Origin: Candidatus Beckwithbacteria bacterium
GTDB lineage: Bacteria > Patescibacteriota > Microgenomatia > UBA1400 > CG1-02-47-37
NCBI GenBank assembly: GCA_030699295.1
Contig: JAUYJQ010000010.1
Coordinates: forward strand, 1-9,463
Direction of reading: 5' to 3'
Length of the DNA: 9,463 bases
The notes beneath the pieces were generated by a model. The model was not told the DNA's origin and did not search any database. It saw nothing but the letters and a program-made list of their open reading frames with translations. The position numbers and the translations under genes were made by a program. Positions 5,737 to 9,463 of the stretch are shown in pieces. Each line of letters begins with the position of its first letter. Within the stretch, counting starts at the first letter, position 1.

Positions 5737-6003
5737 ATGCTCGATAAAGATGAAAAGTTAAAAGTGATTAAAAAATTTGCCACCGATAAGGCTGACACCG
5801 GTTCGCCCGAAGTCCAAGTGGCCTTGCTTTCCGAACGGATTGACCGTTTAGCCAAGCACCTAAAAGGCAATAACAAAGATAACCATTCGCGCCGGGGACT
5901 GCTGGCCATGGTCAGTAAACGACGCCGATTATTAAATTATTTGAGTTCGAAAGACAAAAAGCGGCACGCCGCCTTACTCAAGACTCTGAAGTTGAAGAAA
6001 TGA
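5737..6003 (+). CDS. rpsO: 30S ribosomal protein S15
   Basis: S15 is a primary binding protein of the 16S rRNA central domain and part of the 30S platform. The 88-residue length is normal for the family. Signature elements are present: TGSPEVQVALLSERIDRLAKHLKGNNKDNHSRRGLL, containing the H-x-x-D-x-H-S-R-R-G-like rRNA-contact region, then the basic SKRRRLLNYL and the closing KKRHAALLKTL. The stop TGA overlaps the start of pnp in an ATGA junction, giving tight translational coupling. The promoter just upstream predicts a leaderless mRNA, so the 5'-leader pseudoknot through which S15 represses itself in E. coli has no room here. Confidence 0.98.
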   Translation: MLDKDEKLKVIKKFATDKADTGSPEVQVALLSERIDRLAKHLKGNNKDNHSRRGLLAMVSKRRRLLNYLSSKDKKRHAALLKTLKLKK

Positions 6004-8234
6004 TTTCCCAGAAAATAAAAGTTGGTAATCAGGAAATTGAATTAGAAGTTGGGCGCTTTGCCCAGCAGGCCTCGGGTGCGGTTTTGGTGACTAGCGGCGA
6101 GACCGTGGTCTTGGTGACGGTGGTGGCCGGGCGGGAAAATCCAAGTTTGGGCTATTTCCCTTTGACCGTCGAATACCAGGAAAAACTTTATGCCTCAGGC
6201 ATTATCAAGGGTTCTCGTTGGGTCAAGCGCGAGGGTAAGCCGACTGACGAAGCGGTTTTAAAAGCCCGCTTGATCGACCGGTCTATCCGCCCCTTATTTC
6301 CCGCCGGCTACATGAAAGAAATCCAGGTGGTGGCCACGGTTTTGTCTTATGACTTGCAAAACGACCCGGACATTTTGGGTTTGATCGGTACATCGGCGGC
6401 ACTAAGTATTTCTCAAATTCCCTGGGCCGGCCCGATTGCCGCAGTCAGAATCGGCTTAAACGATAAAGACGAATTGTTAGTTAATCCCAAAAGAGACGAG
6501 CAGGCCAGTTCCCGCTTAGAGCTGACTGTTTCCGGTTCAAGCGAAGCGATCGTTATGGTCGAAGCCGGAGCCAAAGAAGTGTCTGAAGCCAAAATGCTCG
6601 AAGCCTTAGACTTGGCCCAAAAGCAGATTCAGGTAATCTGCGACGGTATTAACCAGCTGGCCGGTAAACTTAAAATCAAAAAAGAAGCCTTTACGGCTGA
6701 CAAGGTCGATGCCGCTGTCAAAAAACAAATTTTGGCTAAAGCCAAAGTTGACCTCGATAAGCTATTAGATAATTTAGCCGCTAAAGCGGCCACCGAAGTC
6801 GGGCCGCGCGAGGCGATGGACGAGATTATTAACGCTGTCAAAGCAGAATTGGCAGATTTAGACGGTAAGGTGATTGCCGATGTGGTGCAAAGCGAGTTTA
6901 CCGATAGGGTGAGGCAGAAGATTTTAACCAAAAAGAGCCGGGCCGATAACCGAAAACCGGATCAAATCAGAGAATTGAGCTCGGCAGTGTCGGTGTTGCC
7001 GCGGACCCACGGATCGGCCATATTTGCCCGGGGAGCCACTCAAGCCTTAACTTTGACAACTTTGGGTTCGCCGAGTTTGGAGCAGTTGATTGAGGACTTG
7101 GACGGTGAAACCAGCAAGCGTTACATTCACCACTATAATTTCCCGTCGTTTTCTGTCGGCGAGACCGGCCGTTTCGGCTGGCCCAGCCGCCGGGAAGTGG
7201 GCCATGGGGCTTTAGCCGAGCGGGCCCTAGCGCCAATGATTCCTGATAAAGATAAGTTCCCTTACACCATTCGGGTGGTTTCAGAGGTTATGTCTTCCAA
7301 TGGTTCGACGTCGATGGCCTCGGTTTGCGGTTCGACTTTGTCGCTAATGGACGCCGGTGTGCCTTTAATCAAACCGGTAGCCGGGATTGCCATGGGTTTG
7401 ATTGCGGTGACTGACGCTAAAGCCATCAAAGATTATGTGGTTTTGACAGACATTGCCGGCTTGGAAGATCATTTGGGCGATATGGACTTTAAAGTGGCCG
7501 GTACCAAAGATGGCATCACTGCCCTGCAGATGGATATTAAAATCTCCGGGGTGACGGCGGCCATTTTAAAAGAAGCCCTCGATGCGGCCAAAACAGCCCG
7601 GCTTAAGATTTTGGAGCACATGCTGACCACTTTACCCGAACCGAAGAAACAGCTATCGGCGTTTGCTCCCAAGATTGCTACGATAAATATTCCGGTTGAA
7701 AAAATCGGCGAGCTGATCGGCCCGGGTGGCCGGATCATTAAAAAGATTATCAAAGAGACCGGTTGCGACGTCGATGTCGATGATGACGGCCGGGTGGTAA
7801 TTTCCGGCACTGATTCGGCTAAACTTAAAGAGGCGGTCGATTGGATCAGCGGCCTAACCCGGGAATTTGTCGTCGGCGAAGAATTTGACGGCAAAGTTGT
7901 CCGCGTTGAAGCTTACGGCGCCTTTGTAGAACTTTTACCCGGACGCGACGGTTTGGTCCATGTGTCCCGGTTATCGACCAGCTATGTGGCTGATCCGAAC
8001 ACGATTGTTAAGCTGGACGATATTTTGCACGTTAGGGTGAGGGAAATTGATGAACAGGGTCGGGTGAGTTTGACGGCCCTAACCCCGGAACAGGAACAGC
8101 AGGCGGCCCAAAATCGCCCCAGCGGCGGTGGTCGGCCGGGTGGCTTTTCCCCGCGGCCAGGGGGTTTTCGCCCCGGCGGTTCCCGTCCGCCCTTCCGGCG
8201 CGGCGGTTTCTCCCGTGGCGACCGTGGTCGATAA
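6000..8234 (+). CDS. pnp: Polynucleotide phosphorylase (PNPase) with RGG-rich tail
   Basis: PNPase degrades RNA 3' to 5' by phosphorolysis and can add tails in reverse. The 744-residue protein has the full layout: first RNase PH core (about 1-225), helical linker (about 226-310), catalytic second RNase PH core (about 311-550, with HHYNFPSFSVGETGRFGWP and MDAGVPLIKPVAGIAMGLI), KH (about 558-620, loop GPGG 574-577) and S1 (about 628-692). The catalytic Asp and Lys equivalent to E. coli D486, D492 and K494 are visible as D490, D496 and K498 in EDHLGDMDFK. After S1 comes an unusual Gly/Arg/Pro tail (707-744) with RRGGF and RGDRGR, likely disordered and RNA-binding. ATG at 6000 overlaps the rpsO stop, leaving no rpsO-pnp hairpin of the E. 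coli type. Confidence 0.97.
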   Translation: MISQKIKVGNQEIELEVGRFAQQASGAVLVTSGETVVLVTVVAGRENPSLGYFPLTVEYQEKLYASGIIKGSRWVKREGKPTDEAVLKARLIDRSIRPLFPAGYMKEIQVVATVLSYDLQNDPDILGLIGTSAALSISQIPWAGPIAAVRIGLNDKDELLVNPKRDEQASSRLELTVSGSSEAIVMVEAGAKEVSEAKMLEALDLAQKQIQVICDGINQLAGKLKIKKEAFTADKVDAAVKKQILAKAKVDLDKLLDNLAAKAATEVGPREAMDEIINAVKAELADLDGKVIADVVQSEFTDRVRQKILTKKSRADNRKPDQIRELSSAVSVLPRTHGSAIFARGATQALTLTTLGSPSLEQLIEDLDGETSKRYIHHYNFPSFSVGETGRFGWPSRREVGHGALAERALAPMIPDKDKFPYTIRVVSEVMSSNGSTSMASVCGSTLSLMDAGVPLIKPVAGIAMGLIAVTDAKAIKDYVVLTDIAGLEDHLGDMDFKVAGTKDGITALQMDIKISGVTAAILKEALDAAKTARLKILEHMLTTLPEPKKQLSAFAPKIATINIPVEKIGELIGPGGRIIKKIIKETGCDVDVDDDGRVVISGTDSAKLKEAVDWISGLTREFVVGEEFDGKVVRVEAYGAFVELLPGRDGLVHVSRLSTSYVADPNTIVKLDDILHVRVREIDEQGRVSLTALTPEQEQQAAQNRPSGGGRPGGFSPRPGGFRPGGSRPPFRRGGFSRGDRGR

Positions 8235-8241
8235 CTACCTC

Positions 8242-8264
8242 TATCACACCCCCGGGGTGTGATA
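8242..8264. repeat. 23-bp palindrome, copy 2 (convergent gene junction)
   Basis: Identical at all 23 bases to the palindrome at 249-271, although the copies are 8 kb apart. It lies 7 nt after the pnp stop and 18 nt from the end of the convergent small-protein operon, the same context as copy 1. Downstream on the plus strand is A-rich sequence (AAATTAAAATA), with no U-tract. It probably folds at both converging transcript 3' ends. Confidence 0.85.
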
Positions 8265-8282
8265 AATTAAAATACAAAAATC

Positions 8283-8453
8283 CTAGTAAGCGTAACCAGA
8301 ATTTTCATAGTTATAGTCGATACATTCTTGATTCCCGTTACAGTTTACAGATTCACCCCAAATGAAGTTTCTAAACAAGCTCCAAGCAAAATAAAAAATA
8401 ATGGCAAAAACTATTACAAAAATAATGTTTCTAGTTTTTTTATTAACAATCAT
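8283..8453 (-). CDS. 56-aa single-helix membrane protein, second gene of a coupled pair
   Basis: A short reading frame on the minus strand starting at ATG 8453, which overlaps the TGA of the preceding 89-residue gene as ATGA. That arrangement argues strongly that it is translated. The product has a basic N-terminus (MIVNKKTRN), one membrane helix (about residues 10-28, IIFVIVFAIIFYFAWSLF) and a polar, Asn/Tyr/Glu-rich outer or inner tail with two cysteines six residues apart (C38 and C44 in NCNGNQEC), ending ENSGYAY with a TAG stop. The cysteines could form a disulfide if the tail is outside the cell. No family is recognised. Its 3' end faces pnp across palindrome copy 2. A plus-strand frame overlaps this region but lacks such support. 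Confidence 0.6.
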   Translation of the reverse strand: MIVNKKTRNIIFVIVFAIIFYFAWSLFRNFIWGESVNCNGNQECIDYNYENSGYAY

Positions 8454-8719
8454 GAAGAATGTCTTTCAGTCTTTATATTACCGTTTTTATCCCTAAGAAC
8501 AGCATCCATAGAGTCTTTAACAGAGACTTTTTCCTTAAAATGTCCTTCAAAGTATTTTTGGAAACGATTTGCAAAAAGCACAAAAAAGAATGAAAGAATA
8601 AAGAATAAAATGGATAGATATATAATATTAGTTACTAATATTCCCAAGATTCCAAAAATTAAACCCAGTACGACACATTTTTTGTTAAAAGAAGTTTTAA
8701 AATCTTTTAAAAATATCAT
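8450..8719 (-). CDS. Small two-helix membrane protein, first gene of a coupled pair
   Basis: Encodes 89 residues of unknown function. After a basic N-terminus (MIFLKDFKTSFNKK) there are two closely spaced hydrophobic segments, about residues 16-30 (VVLGLIFGILGILVT) and 32-50 (IIYLSILFFILSFFFVLFA), then a charged cytoplasm-like tail from about 51 to 89 (RFQKYFEGHFKEKVSVKDSM onward). It starts at ATG 8719. Upstream lies an AT-rich region with TATAAA-like boxes but no clear promoter or Shine-Dalgarno. The stop overlaps the start of the 56-residue gene (ATGA), so the two form a mini-operon, possibly partners in the membrane. The region is markedly more AT-rich than pnp, which may mean recent acquisition or simply low-constraint membrane genes. 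Confidence 0.6.
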   Translation of the reverse strand: MIFLKDFKTSFNKKCVVLGLIFGILGILVTNIIYLSILFFILSFFFVLFANRFQKYFEGHFKEKVSVKDSMDAVLRDKNGNIKTERHSS

Positions 8720-8768
8720 ATTTGTTTTGTATTTTATACTATTTTTTTACCACTTACCATAAAGTTAA

Positions 8769-9011
8769 ACACCGGTAATAATCTTTTTTCCGCTGCAGCT
8801 TTTAGGCGCTTTGCTGATCAACGCCGCCCTGGTGGTAATTGCCTATTTGTTTTTCTTGTTTCGGGTTCATAAAGTTATCAGTGTCGGGCTCTACCGCTAC
8901 AGCCGCAACCCAATGTACTGGTGCCACTTGGTGATTATTCTGGGCGAGTTCTTTATTTTCGGCCAGACTATCTTACCCGTGTGCCGCGTTGGCTCTAAGT
9001 TTGTAAGATAA
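8769..9011 (+). pseudogene. Remnant of an isoprenylcysteine/phospholipid methyltransferase
   Basis: From a stop at 8766 the frame is open to TAA-type termination at 9011. It encodes a hydrophobic stretch (FPLQLLGALLINAALVVIAY) followed by VGLYRYSRNPMYWCHLVIILG. The GLYRYSRNPMY motif is the hallmark of the ICMT/PEMT-like membrane methyltransferases (isoprenylcysteine carboxyl methyltransferase and phospholipid methyltransferase families), in which the G-x-Y-x-x-x-R-x-P-x-Y region helps bind SAM. The fragment has no ATG, lacks the N-terminal helices, and stops about 20 residues after the motif, where the family needs another helix and a C-terminal catalytic segment. It also has no promoter. The base composition is richer in G+C than the adjacent membrane gene pair, suggesting an older resident gene cut by an insertion or deletion. 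A functional mini-protein from TTG 8811 is much less likely. Confidence 0.65.
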
Positions 9012-9018
9012 CTACTTG

Positions 9019-9047
9019 TTGACAATGTATCATCCAGTATATACAAT
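9019..9047 (+). promoter_or_regulatory. Promoter of the brnT-brnA operon
   Basis: A perfect TTGACA (9019-9024) and TACAAT (9042-9047) are spaced by 17 bp, the same boxes and spacing as the promoter of the PIN/RHH module. The -10 box ends 5 nt before the ATG at 9053, predicting a leaderless mRNA. TGTAT (9026-9030) and ATACA (9041-9045) form a short inverted repeat within it, a possible but weak BrnA operator. Confidence 0.78.
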
Positions 9048-9052
9048 TGATT

Positions 9053-9352
9053 ATGATTACCTTTGTTAAGCCGATTGAATTTGTTTGGGACAAAGGCAAT
9101 CAGGATAAAAACTGGCGAAAACACAAAGTCGCCAATAACGAGTGCGAGGAGGCATTTACCGATAAAAACAAAAAAATCTATAAAGACGAACTTCATTCCG
9201 ATGGAGAAAAAAGATTTATTTTGCTAGGTAAAACCAAAAAAAGACGTTTACTATTTGTTGCCTTTACTCAAAGGGGTAAAAAAGCAAGAGTTATATCTGC
9301 CAGAGATATTTACAAACAAAAAGCGAGGAAACTATATGAAAAAAATGCTTAA
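9053..9352 (+). CDS. brnT: BrnT-family toxin (type II TA, DUF497)
   Basis: A 99-residue BrnT/DUF497 protein, a RelE-like ribonuclease toxin that inhibits translation when its antitoxin is degraded. Family features are clear: IEFVWDKGNQDKNWRKHKV at the start (F-x-W-D-x-x-K-x-x-x-N-x-x-K-H), EEAF, a central H in DELHSDGEKRF, the LLFVAFTQRG strand and the RVISARDIYKQKARKLYE end, where the family has R-I-I-S-A-R. The ATG at 9053 is chosen over a TTG at 9047 because the TTG lies at the edge of the -10 box. The toxin gene comes first and overlaps the antitoxin start by 17 nt, the usual brnTA order. The strong promoter would give a leaderless transcript. Its RNA target is not deducible here. Confidence 0.9.
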   Translation: MITFVKPIEFVWDKGNQDKNWRKHKVANNECEEAFTDKNKKIYKDELHSDGEKRFILLGKTKKRRLLFVAFTQRGKKARVISARDIYKQKARKLYEKNA

Positions 9353-9463
9353 ATTGCCAAAATTTCGAAACGAAGACCAAGAAAGAGAGTTCTGGGCCAA
9401 AATCGACCTGACTGATTATTTTGAACCAAAAGATTTTGTGCCGGTATCTTTTCCTAACTTAAA
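9336..9463 (+). CDS. brnA: BrnA/CopG-type antitoxin, N-terminal part (runs off window)
   Basis: Only the first 42 residues are visible. The sequence MKKMLKLPKFRNEDQEREFW, then LTDYFEP and VPVSFPNL, matches the CopG-type antitoxin family (FKSEDEEREFW...DSTDY...VVFPNL) that partners BrnT. The ribbon-helix-helix DNA-binding domain, expected in the C-terminal half, lies beyond the window. The ATG at 9336 is inside brnT, overlapping it by 17 nt in another frame, and is preceded by a good ribosome-binding site, GAGGAA at 9325-9330. This is one of very few clear Shine-Dalgarno sequences in the window, fitting an internal gene of an operon. BrnA should neutralise BrnT and repress the shared promoter. 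Confidence 0.88.
   Translation, partial: MKKMLKLPKFRNEDQEREFWAKIDLTDYFEPKDFVPVSFPNL

Noticed and set aside
8032..8277. Minus-strand frame across the PNPase tail and palindrome copy 2.
   Set aside because: It is the antisense of the Gly/Arg-rich tail, giving a Pro/Gly/Arg low-complexity product, and it starts beyond the palindrome with no promoter.
8328..8762. A 144-codon plus-strand frame opposite the small membrane pair.
   Set aside because: It starts with TTG and has no promoter, and its product is a low-complexity Lys/Ser/Phe/Ile-rich string. The minus strand instead offers two hydrophobic proteins joined by an ATGA overlap, so this is the shadow.
8811..9011. A complete small protein from TTG 8811.
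   Set aside because: The frame is open well upstream of this TTG without a start codon and contains only the middle of a methyltransferase, so a truncated remnant fits better.

Overview
The window reads as a piece of a small-genome bacterium, most likely a Candidate Phyla Radiation (Patescibacteria) lineage, perhaps Microgenomates-like. This is inferred from gene form and order, not from a search. The signs are a stripped nusA-infB-rpsO-pnp cluster lacking rimP, rbfA, truB and ribF; an IF-2 that begins directly at its GTPase domain; a catalytically dead DHH-like protein where nrnA often sits; several tiny membrane proteins; and -10 boxes placed so close to start codons that the mRNAs should be leaderless. 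TGA is used as an ordinary stop (nusA, infB, rpsO), so the UGA-recoding SR1/Gracilibacteria groups are unlikely.

Layout. 1-240: C-terminal end of DnaJ (+). 249-271: near-perfect palindrome between convergent genes. 280-462: small membrane protein (-) with its own promoter. 530-552: second, imperfect palindrome. 650-1303: type II toxin-antitoxin pair (-), ribbon-helix-helix antitoxin then PIN toxin, with a promoter and inverted-repeat operator at 1308-1357. 1358-2125: Erm/KsgA-type rRNA adenine dimethyltransferase (+), divergent from the toxin-antitoxin pair. 2150-2175: intrinsic-terminator hairpin just upstream of nusA. 2189-4771: nusA-infB. 4817-5713: degenerate DHH-like protein. 5737-8234: rpsO-pnp. 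8242-8264: exact second copy of the first palindrome. 8283-8719: a translationally coupled pair of small membrane proteins (-), the second (56 aa) short enough to be missed by length cut-offs. 8769-9011: remnant of an isoprenylcysteine/phospholipid methyltransferase. 9053-9463: a second toxin-antitoxin pair, BrnT-BrnA, with BrnA cut by the window end.

How it works together. The central block couples transcription (NusA), translation initiation (IF-2), the 30S subunit (S15) and RNA decay (PNPase). The rRNA methyltransferase beside it is also a ribosome-modifying enzyme. Regulation looks compact: strong promoters sit 5-8 nt before start codons, and the rpsO/pnp ATGA overlap leaves no room for the leader hairpins that control S15 and PNPase in E. 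coli. The accessory regions hold two toxin-antitoxin modules, AT-rich small membrane genes and a gene fossil.

Most worth checking: the recurrent palindrome, found twice exactly between a housekeeping gene and a convergent small membrane gene; the leaderless promoter pattern; the hairpin in front of nusA; the shared toxin-antitoxin/erm control region; and the dead DHH-like protein.
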